Source: Streptomyces sp. WM6378 (GTDB lineage Bacteria; Actinomycetota; Actinomycetes; Streptomycetales; Streptomycetaceae). From it: a DNA stretch of 64,000 nucleotides. The stretch is from positions 33,032 through 97,031 of the forward strand of contig NZ_LGDD01000188.1 of assembly GCF_001279695.1 (NCBI RefSeq), read 5' to 3'. Of the stretch, positions 50,607 to 64,000 are shown in pieces. The position numbers and the translations under genes are program-made. The stretch's first letter is position 1, and every line of letters starts with the position of its first letter. Under the pieces are notes generated by a model. The model was not told the DNA's origin. It searched no databases and was given only the letters and a program-made list of their open reading frames with translations.

Positions 50607-53366
50607 TCAGGGAGCCTCTCCCCGGATCACCGCCAGCACTCCGTCGAGTTCGTCAGGCTTGACCAGAACGTCGCGCGCCTTGGAGCCCTCGCTGGGGCCG
50701 ACGATGCTCCGCGACTCCATCAGGTCCATCAGCCGGCCCGCCTTGGCGAAGCCGACGCGCAGCTTGCGCTGGAGCATCGAGGTGGAGCCGAACTGCGTGG
50801 ACACGACCAGCTCGGCCGCCTGGCAGAGCAGGTCCAGGTCGTCGCCGATCTCCTCGTCGATCTCCTTCTTCTGCTTGGTGCCGACGGTGACGTCGTCCCG
50901 GAAGACCGGGGCCATCTGGTCCTTGCAGTGCTGGACGACGGCCGCGATCTCGTCCTCGGTGACGAAGGCGCCCTGAAGCCGGGTCGGCTTGTTCGCGCCC
51001 ATCGGCAGGAACAGGCCGTCGCCCTTGCCGATCAGCTTCTCGGCACCCGGCTGGTCGAGGATGACCCGGCTGTCGGCGAGCGAGGAGGTCGCGAACGCGA
51101 GCCGCGAGGGCACGTTCGCCTTGATCAGGCCGGTGACGACGTCGACCGAGGGCCGCTGGGTGGCGAGCACCAGGTGGATGCCGGCAGCGCGCGCCAGCTG
51201 GGTGATGCGGACGATCGCGTCCTCCACGTCGCGCGGCGCGACCATCATCAGGTCGGCGAGCTCGTCGACGATCACCAGGAGGTACGGATACGGCGTCAGC
51301 TCGCGCTCACTGCCCTCGGGCAGCTTCACCTTGCCGTTGCGGATCGCCTCGTTGAAGTCGTCGATGTGGCGGAAACCGAACGCGGCGAGGTCGTCGTAGC
51401 GCAGGTCCATCTCGCGCACGACCCACTGGAGCGCCTCGGCGGCCCGCTTCGGGTTGGTGATGATCGGCGTGATGAGGTGCGGAATGCCCTCGTACGCCGT
51501 CAGCTCCACGCGCTTGGGGTCGACGAGCACCATGCGCACGTCCTCGGGCGTGGCCCGCACCATCACGGAGGTGATGAGGCAGTTGATGCAGGAGGACTTT
51601 CCGGAACCGGTGGCTCCGGCGACCAGGACGTGCGGCATCTTGGCGAGGTTGGCCATGACGTAGCCGCCCTCGACGTCCTTGCCGAGCGCCACCAGCATCG
51701 GATGGTCGTCCTCGGCCGCGTCCGCGAGGCGCAGCACGTCGCCGAGGTTGACCATCTCGCGGTCGGTGTTGGGAATCTCGATGCCGACCGCCGATTTCCC
51801 CGGGATCGGCGAGATGATCCGCACGTCGGGGCTGGCGACGGCGTACGCGATGTTCTTGGCGAGGGCGGTGATCCGCTCGACCTTCACGGCCGGCCCGAGC
51901 TCGACCTCGTACCGGGTGACCGTCGGGCCGCGCGTGAACCCGGTGACGTTGGCGTCGACCTTGAACTCCATGAAGACGTTCTGCAGCGAGGCGACGACGG
52001 CGTCGTTGGCGGCGCTGCGGGTCTTGCCGGGCCCGCCCTTCTCCAGGAGGTCCAGGGTGGGGAGCGCGTAGGTGATGTCGCCGGCGAGCTGGAGCTGCTC
52101 GGCGCGCGGGGGCAGCGGCTCGGCGGCCGAGGGCGCGGACTTCGTCAGATCCGGCACGACGGGCAGGGCGCCCGGCGTGGCCTTCGGCGCCGTGGGCTTC
52201 GGGGCTGTGGGCTCAGCCGGTGCCTCGGGCTCGGCGGCCCGGGCGATCGGCAGCGGGGTGGCCTGCTCGTGGTCCCGCTCGACGGAGACGCCCTGCGTGA
52301 GGTCGGCGACGACGGGCGAGGGGGGCAGGCCGTTCAGTACGGCGCCGTCCAGCGCCGCGGCCGCGGCGGCGGCCACGTCGACCGGGTCGAGGCCGTTCTC
52401 GAACGCCGGTTGCACCGAGGCCCGCCGGGGCTTGCGGCGCCGCGAGAGCGCCTCCTCCTCGGCCCGCTCCGGGGCCCGCTCGACAGGGGTGGCGGAGCGG
52501 CGGCGGGTGCGCGGCGCGGGCTCGGTCTCGCGCCACTCGTCGTCGTACGGCTCCTCGTCGCCGGCCTCGTCCGGGAGCGGTTCGAGGACGCCGAGCTTGA
52601 CGCCGAGGAGCCGCAGCCGCTGCGGGATGGCGTTGACCGGCGTCGCGGTGACCACGAGCAGTCCGAAGACGGTGAGCAGCACGAGCATCGGCACGGCGAG
52701 CACGTCGCCCAGCGTGAATTCGAGCGGCTTGGACGAGGCCCACCCGATCAGGCCGCCAGCGTCCTGCATGGCGTCGGTGCCGTCGTTCCGGCCGGGTGAG
52801 CCGCACGCGATGTGGACCTGGCCGAGGACGCCGAGGACGAGCGCGGACAGGCCGATGACGATCCGTCCGTTGGCCTCGGGCTTCTCGGGGTAGAGGATGA
52901 GCCGGATCGCGATGGCGCCGAGCAGCAGCGGCACGACGACGTCGAGCCGGCCGAACGCGCCGGTCACCAGCATCTGTACGAGGTCGCCGACCGGGCCGCG
53001 CAGATTCGACCAGGTGCCGGCGGCGACGATCAGCGCGAGGGCGAGCAGCAGCAGGGCCACGCCGTCCTTGCGGTGGGCCGGGTCGAGTCCCTTGGCGCCG
53101 CGGCCTATTCCGCGGAACATCGCGCCCACCCCGTGGGCCGCGCCGAGCCAGACGGCGCGCACGAGCTTGTACACGCCCCCGGTCGGGGAGGGCGCCGCTT
53201 TGGGTGCGGGCTTGGGCGCCGCCTTCTTCGCGGCGGTCTTCTTCGCGGGTGCCTTGGGGGCCGCGGCTTTCTTCGCGGGCGCAGCCTTCTTCGCCGGGGT
53301 ACGGCCGGTGCGCTTCGCGGTGCCCGCCGTGCCCTGGGAACCCTTGCCGGACGTACGTGAGGCCAT
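50607..53366 (-). CDS. ftsK: DNA translocase FtsK (SpoIIIE family)
   Basis: A 919-residue DNA translocase (ATG at 53364-53366). The first ~65 residues are a Lys/Ala/Pro repeat tail, then four TM segments (about 100-260), an acidic/Pro-rich linker (about 280-430), and the motor: DHPMLVALGKDVEGG, Walker A VAGATGSGKSS (about 582), Walker B LLVIVDELADLMM, and LATQRPSVDVVTGLIK. The C-terminal gamma winged helix (STSMLQRKLRVGFAKAGRLMD) reads polar DNA sequences. FtsK clears chromosomes from sporulation septa. It stands alone between the RodZ-like gene and osaB. Confidence 0.95.
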   Translation of the reverse strand: MASRTSGKGSQGTAGTAKRTGRTPAKKAAPAKKAAAPKAPAKKTAAKKAAPKPAPKAAPSPTGGVYKLVRAVWLGAAHGVGAMFRGIGRGAKGLDPAHRKDGVALLLLALALIVAAGTWSNLRGPVGDLVQMLVTGAFGRLDVVVPLLLGAIAIRLILYPEKPEANGRIVIGLSALVLGVLGQVHIACGSPGRNDGTDAMQDAGGLIGWASSKPLEFTLGDVLAVPMLVLLTVFGLLVVTATPVNAIPQRLRLLGVKLGVLEPLPDEAGDEEPYDDEWRETEPAPRTRRRSATPVERAPERAEEEALSRRRKPRRASVQPAFENGLDPVDVAAAAAAALDGAVLNGLPPSPVVADLTQGVSVERDHEQATPLPIARAAEPEAPAEPTAPKPTAPKATPGALPVVPDLTKSAPSAAEPLPPRAEQLQLAGDITYALPTLDLLEKGGPGKTRSAANDAVVASLQNVFMEFKVDANVTGFTRGPTVTRYEVELGPAVKVERITALAKNIAYAVASPDVRIISPIPGKSAVGIEIPNTDREMVNLGDVLRLADAAEDDHPMLVALGKDVEGGYVMANLAKMPHVLVAGATGSGKSSCINCLITSVMVRATPEDVRMVLVDPKRVELTAYEGIPHLITPIITNPKRAAEALQWVVREMDLRYDDLAAFGFRHIDDFNEAIRNGKVKLPEGSERELTPYPYLLVIVDELADLMMVAPRDVEDAIVRITQLARAAGIHLVLATQRPSVDVVTGLIKANVPSRLAFATSSLADSRVILDQPGAEKLIGKGDGLFLPMGANKPTRLQGAFVTEDEIAAVVQHCKDQMAPVFRDDVTVGTKQKKEIDEEIGDDLDLLCQAAELVVSTQFGSTSMLQRKLRVGFAKAGRLMDLMESRSIVGPSEGSKARDVLVKPDELDGVLAVIRGEAP

Positions 53367-53442
53367 GGTGCTGAGGTTACCTGGGTCGGCGGCGGTGGAC
53401 ACGTGTGCCTACGGCTTCACCCGTCCGTGTCGTACACCCCAA

Positions 53443-53483
53443 GGGATCTGACGCCACGTCAGCCGGACGCGACGTCAGATCCC
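53443..53483 (-). terminator. Hairpin terminator after osaB
   Basis: GGGATCTGACG (53443-53453) pairs perfectly with CGTCAGATCCC (53473-53483), an 11-bp stem with a 19-nt loop, 5 bp beyond the osaB stop. Confidence 0.65.
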
Positions 53484-53488
53484 GGTCG

Positions 53489-54163
53489 TCAGTTCTGCGA
53501 AGGGAGCGTGGGCGCGCCGCCGGCGCCGGGCTCCAGCGCGTCCAACGCCCGCCGCAGACCGGTGAGCTTGCGCTCCAGGTGGGCGGCGGTGGCGACCGCC
53601 GCGGCGTCGGCGGATTCGTCGTCGAGCTGCTTGGAGAGCGCCTCGGCCTGCTCCTCAACTGCCGCGAGCCGCGCGGACAGTTCGGCGAGCAGACCCGCCG
53701 ACTCCTTGGCCGCGCCGCCCTGGGCGCCGCCTTCCAACTGGAGCCGCAGCAGGGCCGCCTGCTCGCGCAGCTGGCAGTTCTTCATGTACAGCTCGACGAA
53801 GACCGACACCTTGGCGCGCAGCACCCAGGGGTCGAACGGCTTCGAGATGTAGTCCACGGCGCCCGCCGCGTAACCGCGGAACGTGTGATGGGGGCCGTGG
53901 TTGATGGCCGTGAGGAAGATGATCGGGATGTCCCGCGTCCGCTCACGCCTCTTGATGTGCGCGGCGGTTTCGAACCCGTCCATTCCGGGCATTTGGACGT
54001 CCAGCAGAATGACCGCGAAATCGTCCGTAAGCAGCGCTTTGAGCGCTTCCTCCCCTGACGATGCCCGCACCAGTGTCTGATCGAGCGCAGAGAGGATGGC
54101 CTCCAGCGCCAGCAGATTCTCCGGCCGGTCATCGACCAGGAGGATCTTGGCCTTCTGCACCAT
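53489..54163 (-). CDS. osaB: Response regulator OsaB with coiled-coil output
   Basis: A 224-residue response regulator (ATG at 54161-54163 behind GAGGAGG). The receiver has ILLVDDRPENLLAL, the phosphoacceptor Asp in AVILLDVQMPGMDGFETA, Thr in IFLTAINHG and Lys in ISKPFDPW. There is no DNA-binding domain; instead residues ~130-205 form a coiled coil (QLREQAALLRLQLEGG, ELSARLAAVEEQAEALSKQL). The match to S. coelicolor OsaB is by architecture and by its place next to osaA and ftsK (from memory). OsaB is required for osmotic adaptation and aerial growth. It is probably phosphorylated by OsaA or its partners. The 54164-54407 gap shows no clear element. Confidence 0.88.
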   Translation of the reverse strand: MVQKAKILLVDDRPENLLALEAILSALDQTLVRASSGEEALKALLTDDFAVILLDVQMPGMDGFETAAHIKRRERTRDIPIIFLTAINHGPHHTFRGYAAGAVDYISKPFDPWVLRAKVSVFVELYMKNCQLREQAALLRLQLEGGAQGGAAKESAGLLAELSARLAAVEEQAEALSKQLDDESADAAAVATAAHLERKLTGLRRALDALEPGAGGAPTLPSQN

Positions 54164-54407
54164 GGCCCGTCCTCCTCGCCCCGGCAGTGCACCGGGCGCC
54201 GCCCCAGGGGACGACTCCCTTGTGTCGCCCGTCCTTGTGCCGGTCATGGTAGCCGCACCCCGCCTGTCGCCACACCCTGTCACCGCGATGTCACTGTGCA
54301 CGTAGCAGAAACGCAGTGGGAGACCAGAAGGTTCCCCGAATACCGCGGCCTCACACGCCTTCGGCCACAGTCAGTCAGCAACGCCCGGTCATTCGTACAG
54401 CCGACGA

Positions 54408-59903
<5,496 letters not shown>

Positions 59904-59971
59904 CGTGTCCCTCCCGCAAGGGTTGACCGCACTGCCCGGGCTGTCTCCGGAAGCATGCCCAGTGTTTCACC

Positions 59972-59989
59972 ATGGCCGAACCAGGCCAT
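59972..59989. repeat. Short inverted repeat between osaA and the PP2C gene
   Basis: ATGGCC-GAACCA-GGCCAT, 6-bp arms, in the 305-bp divergent region 59904-60208. I see no firm promoter in the rest of that region. Confidence 0.3.
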
Positions 59990-60208
59990 AACAGTTCGGC
60001 AGCTTCGCATATCCGTCCCCGCCCACGGAGGGCGGAAACACTGGTGACCGGCATCCGCTCGGACAGCGAAGGTAAGTAACCTGGCTTCCGGCTGTCCAAC
60101 CGCCCCGGTCCGCCCGGCATGGGGGCGGTTCGTACCCTTCTGCTCGGTAAAGCTTGGGGGAGGGCGGCACAAAGGACGACCACGGGACACCGGAGGGGGC
60201 GGGCCGAC

Positions 60209-62911
60209 ATGGGACTGTTGATTCCCGGAGAGCACGTTCCGGAGCCCCGGCAAGGAAATCCGGGCGACCAGACGCGTACGAGGAGTTCTGTGATCACCGC
60301 GCGGGCGGCAGCCAGCTTCGACCCTGTCGGGCGGTCGGTCGCGACCGCCCGCGCCTTCGTCCGGGACACCCTCCAGGGGTGGGGCTATGCGGACGTCGTG
60401 GACGACGCCGTGGTCCTGACCAGCGAGCTCGTCACCAACGCGGTGGTCCACGCCGGCACCAAGGCGGACGTCCTGTGCCTGCGCTCCGACGACGGCGTAC
60501 GCGTCGAAGTGGCCGACCGCTACCCCGAACGTGAGGTTCCGCTGCTCGGCTCCCCCGCCGACATCGCCGGACCCGACCGCGAGAACGGCCGCGGCCTGCT
60601 GCTCTGCGCCGCCCTCGCCTCCCGCTGGGGCGTCGAGTACACGCCAACCAGAAAAAATGTCTGGTTCCAACTCGACCTCCCCAACCGCCCCGTGGGCACC
60701 CGCTCCGCCGGCCCGGCCCTGCCGACCGCGCTCCTCCCCGTCACCGACGGCAGAGTCCGCGTCGCGGTCGTCCAGATCGACCGAGCCGGCGCCGTCCGGG
60801 CCTGGAACGAGGACGCCGAGGAGCTCTTCGGATACCCCGCCGAGCAGGTCACCGGCAAGGCACTCACCGACTTCGCGGCCTGGCCGCACACCCCCGGCAC
60901 CTCCACCGGCATCGTCGAGGCCCTCCAACTCTCGCGCTGGGAAGGCACGTACGGGATAAGGGGAGCCGACGGCCGCGTCGTCCCCGTGTACGCCTCGCAC
61001 CTCAGGGTCCGCGACACCGAGGGCGAGCCGTCCACGGTCTGCCTGCTCGTACGCGACGACGAGCGGGCGGTCCTGCAGAGCCCCGTACGCCAACCCGCGA
61101 CGGACCCGGTCGCCCTGGGCGAGAGCCGCAACGTCGACCCGTTCGAGGTCTTCATCGGCTCCCCCGCCCCCGACGACCTCGACGGCCTGCTCCAGCGCAC
61201 CGTGGAGCGCGCCCGCGACATGCTGGACGGCGACTCCGCCTTCCTGCTGCTCGCCACGGACGACGAGACCGAGCTGGAGGTGCGGGCCACCACCGGCCTC
61301 CCCTCGGCCCGCCAGCGCTTCGCCCGGGTCCCCGTCGAGGCCGGCACCGGGCGGTACGGCTCGGCCCGGATGCCCGCCGTCCACGAGGATCTCGCGGCCG
61401 TGCCCGGCGCCGTACCGCTGCTCGAAAGCACCGGGATGCGCTCGGTCGTCACCGTCCCGCTCAAGGTCGAGGGCCGCCTCACCGGCTCGCTCGGCGTCGC
61501 CGCCGAATCCCCCGGCCGCTACTCCAACGAGGAGGCCCTGCGCCTCCAGTTCGCCGCCGACCGCATCGCCCTCGCCGTCGAATCGGCCCGCCTGGGCGAG
61601 CTGGAACGCCTGCGCAGAGGCTCGTTGAGCTTCCTCGTCGAGGCCTCCGACCTGCTCGCCGGCACCCTGGACCGCGACCAGACGCTGGCCCTCATGGCCC
61701 AGATGACCGTCCCGACCCTGGCCACCTGGTGCGCCGTCTACACGATCGCCGACCAGGCCTCGGACCCGTACCTCTCGTACGTGCTCCACGAGGACGAGGA
61801 GCGCATCGACGGCCTCAAGGCCCTCCTCTCCAAGATCAACCCGCCGGAGCCGGTGCCCACCCCCGGCGCCCGCGTCTGGACCGCCCCCGGCGAAGCCGCC
61901 CACCAGGCCGCGCTCCGCGTCTCCATGCGCGACCTCAGCCGCTCCGGCAGCCCCCACACGGGCGGCGGCCTCGGCACCACCCTGTCGACGGCGGCCGCGG
62001 TGGGCGGCGAGACCGTCGTACTGCCGCTGGTCGCCCGCAACCGCGTCATCGGCATGCTGACACTCGGCAAGCCGTCGGACGACCACTTCCGCCAGGAGAT
62101 TCTCGAACTTGCCGAGGACCTGTCCCGCCGGGCCGCCCTCGCCCTCGACAACGCCCGCCTGTACTCGGAGCGCATGGCCATCAGCCGCTCCCTCCAGCGC
62201 TCGCTGCTGCCGCCCGGCCTGCCGCAGATCCCGGGCGTCGAGGTCGAGGTGATCTACCGCGCGGCCGGCGAGGGCAACGAGGTCGGCGGCGACTTCTACG
62301 ACCTCTTCCCCATCCGGGACGGCGCGTACGGCTTCGCCATCGGCGACGTCTGCGGTACGGGCCCGGAGGCCGCCGCGGTCACCGGCCTCGCCCGGCACGC
62401 CCTGCGTCTGCTCGCCCGCGAGGGCTTCGGCGGCCCGGCGGTCCTGGAGCGCCTGAACGCGGCGATCCTCGACGAGGGCGCCCGCAGCCGCTTCCTTACG
62501 CTCCTCTACGGGGAGTTGTGGCCCCAGGAGGACGGCAGCGCCATCCTGAAGATCGTCTGCGCCGGCCACCCGCTCCCGCTGCGCCTGCGCCAGGACGGCT
62601 CCGTCGAACCGGCCGCGGACCCGCAGCCCCTGCTCGGCGTGATGGAGGACCTGGAGCTGTACGAGCAGACGATCACCCTCGACCCGGGCGACGTCCTGCT
62701 CTGCGTGACCGACGGCATCACCGAGCGCCGCGAGGGCACCCGCATGCTCGGCGACGACGGCCTCACCGACGTGCTCGCCTCGTGCACCGGCCTGACGGCG
62801 GGCGCGGTCGCGGCCCGTGTGCTGCGCGCGGTCGAGCGCTTCGCCGCCGAACCGGCCTCCGACGACATGGCGATCCTGTCCATGCGCATCCCGGAGCAGG
62901 CCAAGCGATAA
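60209..62911 (+). CDS. Multi-domain SpoIIE-type PP2C phosphatase with HATPase, PAS and GAF domains
   Basis: A 900-residue protein; the ATG at 60209 (MGLLIPGEHVPEP) lies behind CGGAGGGGGCGGG. Order: anti-sigma-type HATPase (about 35-165: VDDAVVLTSELVTNAVVHAG, DRENGRGLLLCAALASRWG), a PAS domain (about 195-300: AWNEDAEELFGYPAEQVTG), two GAF domains (about 350-490 and 520-680), and a C-terminal PP2C/SpoIIE phosphatase (EVGGDFYDLF, IGDVCGTGPEAAAVTG, CVTDGITERR, SDDMAILSM). It both could bind an anti-sigma partner and dephosphorylate its antagonist, setting activity of a SigB-like factor. It is divergent from osaA. Partner unknown. Confidence 0.88.
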   Translation: MGLLIPGEHVPEPRQGNPGDQTRTRSSVITARAAASFDPVGRSVATARAFVRDTLQGWGYADVVDDAVVLTSELVTNAVVHAGTKADVLCLRSDDGVRVEVADRYPEREVPLLGSPADIAGPDRENGRGLLLCAALASRWGVEYTPTRKNVWFQLDLPNRPVGTRSAGPALPTALLPVTDGRVRVAVVQIDRAGAVRAWNEDAEELFGYPAEQVTGKALTDFAAWPHTPGTSTGIVEALQLSRWEGTYGIRGADGRVVPVYASHLRVRDTEGEPSTVCLLVRDDERAVLQSPVRQPATDPVALGESRNVDPFEVFIGSPAPDDLDGLLQRTVERARDMLDGDSAFLLLATDDETELEVRATTGLPSARQRFARVPVEAGTGRYGSARMPAVHEDLAAVPGAVPLLESTGMRSVVTVPLKVEGRLTGSLGVAAESPGRYSNEEALRLQFAADRIALAVESARLGELERLRRGSLSFLVEASDLLAGTLDRDQTLALMAQMTVPTLATWCAVYTIADQASDPYLSYVLHEDEERIDGLKALLSKINPPEPVPTPGARVWTAPGEAAHQAALRVSMRDLSRSGSPHTGGGLGTTLSTAAAVGGETVVLPLVARNRVIGMLTLGKPSDDHFRQEILELAEDLSRRAALALDNARLYSERMAISRSLQRSLLPPGLPQIPGVEVEVIYRAAGEGNEVGGDFYDLFPIRDGAYGFAIGDVCGTGPEAAAVTGLARHALRLLAREGFGGPAVLERLNAAILDEGARSRFLTLLYGELWPQEDGSAILKIVCAGHPLPLRLRQDGSVEPAADPQPLLGVMEDLELYEQTITLDPGDVLLCVTDGITERREGTRMLGDDGLTDVLASCTGLTAGAVAARVLRAVERFAAEPASDDMAILSMRIPEQAKR

Positions 62912-62927
62912 CCGCCAGAGGGTATGC

Positions 62928-62958
62928 GAAAGGCCCCGCCCAATGGGCGGGGCCTTTC
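62928..62958 (+). terminator. Hairpin terminator after the PP2C gene
   Basis: GAAAGGCCCCGCCC-AAT-GGGCGGGGCCTTTC, a perfect 14-bp stem with a 3-nt loop, 16 bp after the stop. It also lies 10 bp from the 3' end of the convergent tRNA gene and may serve both strands. Confidence 0.85.
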
Positions 62959-62967
62959 GGATTGCTG

Positions 62968-63040
62968 AGCCCCCATGCGGAATCGAACCGCAGACCTTCT
63001 CCTTACCATGGAGACGCTCTACCGACTGAGCTATAGGGGC
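62968..63040 (-). tRNA. tRNA-Thr (anticodon GGU)
   Basis: The minus strand folds as a 73-nt cloverleaf: acceptor GCCCCTA with TGGGGGC (one G-U), D-arm GCTCAGTCGGTAGAGC, anticodon stem TCTCC/GGAGA with loop ATGGTAA giving anticodon GGU (reads ACC, and ACU by wobble), and T-arm GCGGTTCGATTCCGC. CCA is not encoded. Confidence 0.95.
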
Positions 63041-63129
63041 CGGTTGTTGTTTCGGGGTTTCCCCCTCACCAACGAGATAAAGCATACCCCGAATCAGACG
63101 GTGTTCCGAACCACGGTCGTGGGTTCCGG

Positions 63130-63831
63130 CTATGCGGGTTGCAGCAGCCCGCCGAGCGCGTTGCAGACGGACACCAACCGCCGCAATTCCGCCTCGGAAA
63201 GCCCGTCGAGCGAAGGCAGCGCGAGCGTCTCGTCGACAGCCCGCTCGGTCTCGCCAAGCACCCACCCGCCCCGCCGGAACTCCCTCATCCGATGTACGGG
63301 AATGGGCACGGGCACCTCGCACTGAACTCCGCGCCGCCGCAAGAGCCGCGCGAACGCGTCCCGGTCGGGCCGCCCGTTGCCGGGCACCCGCACGACGTAC
63401 CGCTGATAGCGATGCCCCTCGGCGGGTGCGGGCGTCTCCACGCCGACGAGCCGCCGGTCCAAGTACCGGGCCCGCTCCCGCCGTTGAGCCACCTCCCCGT
63501 CGAGACCGGCACGGTCCTGTTCCTCAAGGATCAACATCCCACGCCCGGCGGCCAGTTCGGCGAACCGCGCGGATTCGGCCGGATGCCCGAAGCGGTGTAC
63601 GAGTATGACAGCGGCGGTCCTGGTCGTGACGACCTGGCCGACGGTCTCCGGGGCCAGGCAGTAGGTCAGCGGATCGATGTCGGCGAACACCGGCACCGCC
63701 CCGGCGGCGGCGACGGCCCGGGCCAACTCGCCGGTGTCGTAGGCCGGCACGATCACCTCGTCACCGGTCGCGACACCGGCAGACCTGAGCGCTCCTGTCA
63801 TCCTCATGACAGCGGATCGTCCTCTTGCCAC
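63130..63831 (-). CDS. Shortened DegT/DnrJ/EryC1/StrS aminotransferase-like protein
   Basis: A ~233-residue homologue of sugar aminotransferases that are normally ~370 residues. The N-terminal half has ATGDEVIVPAYDTGELARAV, GAVPVFADIDPLTYCLAPETV and ILVHRFGHPAESARF; the C-terminal part has HRYQRYVVRVPGNGRPDRDAF and RRGVQCEVPVPIPVHRM. About 100 residues that normally lie between them, including the PLP-binding lysine, are missing (LILEEQDRAGLDGEVAQRRE joins the halves), and the N-terminus is short too. It is therefore probably not an active aminotransferase. The start is uncertain: GTG at 63831 or ATG at 63807. It lies between tRNA-Thr and an rRNA operon end. Confidence 0.7.
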   Translation of the reverse strand: MARGRSAVMRMTGALRSAGVATGDEVIVPAYDTGELARAVAAAGAVPVFADIDPLTYCLAPETVGQVVTTRTAAVILVHRFGHPAESARFAELAAGRGMLILEEQDRAGLDGEVAQRRERARYLDRRLVGVETPAPAEGHRYQRYVVRVPGNGRPDRDAFARLLRRRGVQCEVPVPIPVHRMREFRRGGWVLGETERAVDETLALPSLDGLSEAELRRLVSVCNALGGLLQPA

Positions 63832-63854
63832 ATGAACGCCAGGTGAGCGGGCAC

Positions 63855-63897
63855 AAAAAAACGCTGGCCCCCGAACCAAAGTTCAGGGACCAGCGTT
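63855..63897 (-). terminator. rRNA operon terminator
   Basis: Read on the minus strand, AACGCTGGTCCCTGAAC pairs with GTTCGGGGGCCAGCGTT (17 bp with two G-U pairs, loop TTTG), followed by a run of T. It lies 9 bp after the 5S rRNA end. Confidence 0.93.
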
Positions 63898-63905
63898 GAA
63901 GATTT

Positions 63906-64000
63906 GTTCGGCGGCGTCCTACTCTCCCACAGGGTCCCCCCTGCAGTACCATCGGCGCTGAAAGGCTTAGCTTCCGGGTTCGGAATGTAACCGGGCGTTT
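63906..64000 (-). rRNA. 5S rRNA, 3' part (5' end outside window)
   Basis: The minus strand reads AAACGCCCGGTTACATTCCG through GAACCCGGAAGCTAAGCC to GTAGGACGCCGCCGAAC, the 3' ~95 nt of a Streptomyces 5S rRNA. The remaining ~25 nt and the 23S and 16S genes would lie to the right. Confidence 0.95.

Overview
The window is high-GC actinobacterial DNA, almost certainly a Streptomyces chromosome. Evidence: strong third-codon GC bias, GTG/TTG starts, a Streptomyces-type 5S rRNA, and a gene order (helicase, NIS siderophore genes, hflX, relA/spoT homologue, dapF, miaA, miaB, gluABCD, recX-recA, lhr, nei, dps, clgR, cinA, pgsA, rimO, rodZ-like, ftsK, osaB, osaA) that I recall as the conserved core arm around recA/ftsK in S. 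coelicolor. No prophage, transposon or CRISPR array is visible. The region looks like vertically inherited core genome with a few accessory insertions.

Layout, left to right. 1-1398: 5' part of a DinG/XPD-type Fe-S helicase running off the left edge. 1436-7658: a four-gene, co-directional NIS siderophore operon (diaminobutyrate-type aminotransferase, type A synthetase, GNAT acyltransferase, type C synthetase), preceded by an IdeR/DmdR-like iron box but with no decarboxylase or N-hydroxylase. 8013-10582: two tandem trypsin-fold lipoprotein proteases, ending in a 20-bp bidirectional terminator shared with hflX. 10713-21878: housekeeping genes on the minus strand (hflX, M1 peptidase, a second long RelA/SpoT homologue with a doubtful synthetase site, dapF, miaA, a histidine-free LigB-like protein, miaB), with two small plus-strand genes (an acidic protein and an MT0933-type antitoxin-like protein). 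21948-28990: TAXI-type binding protein, an OmpR/histidine kinase pair and the glutamate ABC operon gluABCD.

29134-36735: an FAD monooxygenase; a cysteine dioxygenase-rhodanese operon preceded by a probably leaderless, cysteine-codon-rich leader peptide ORF (30995-31081), which I consider the most interesting small element; then recX-recA with a LexA-type box, an AI-2E permease, DUF3046 and a toroid-fold protein. 36813-45453: araC-azlC-azlD, the large helicase lhr, a Nei-type glycosylase, a likely leaderless SDR and a small membrane protein. 45615-53366: dps, clgR-like regulator, the tightly coupled rimO-pgsA-cinA genes, a RodZ-like protein and ftsK. 53489-62911: the osmotic/developmental signalling genes osaB and osaA (ten exact 92-residue HAMP repeats), divergent from a multi-domain SpoIIE-type PP2C phosphatase. 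The right end has tRNA-Thr(GGU), a shortened DegT-like aminotransferase homologue without the region of the PLP lysine, and the terminator and 3' part of a 5S rRNA gene, so an rRNA operon continues to the right.

Functional themes are iron acquisition and storage (NIS cluster, dps), DNA repair (DinG, RecA, RecX, Lhr, Nei, FtsK), tRNA and ribosome modification (MiaA, MiaB, RimO), sulfur amino-acid catabolism, and stress/osmotic signalling (RSH, OsaAB, PP2C, ClgR).
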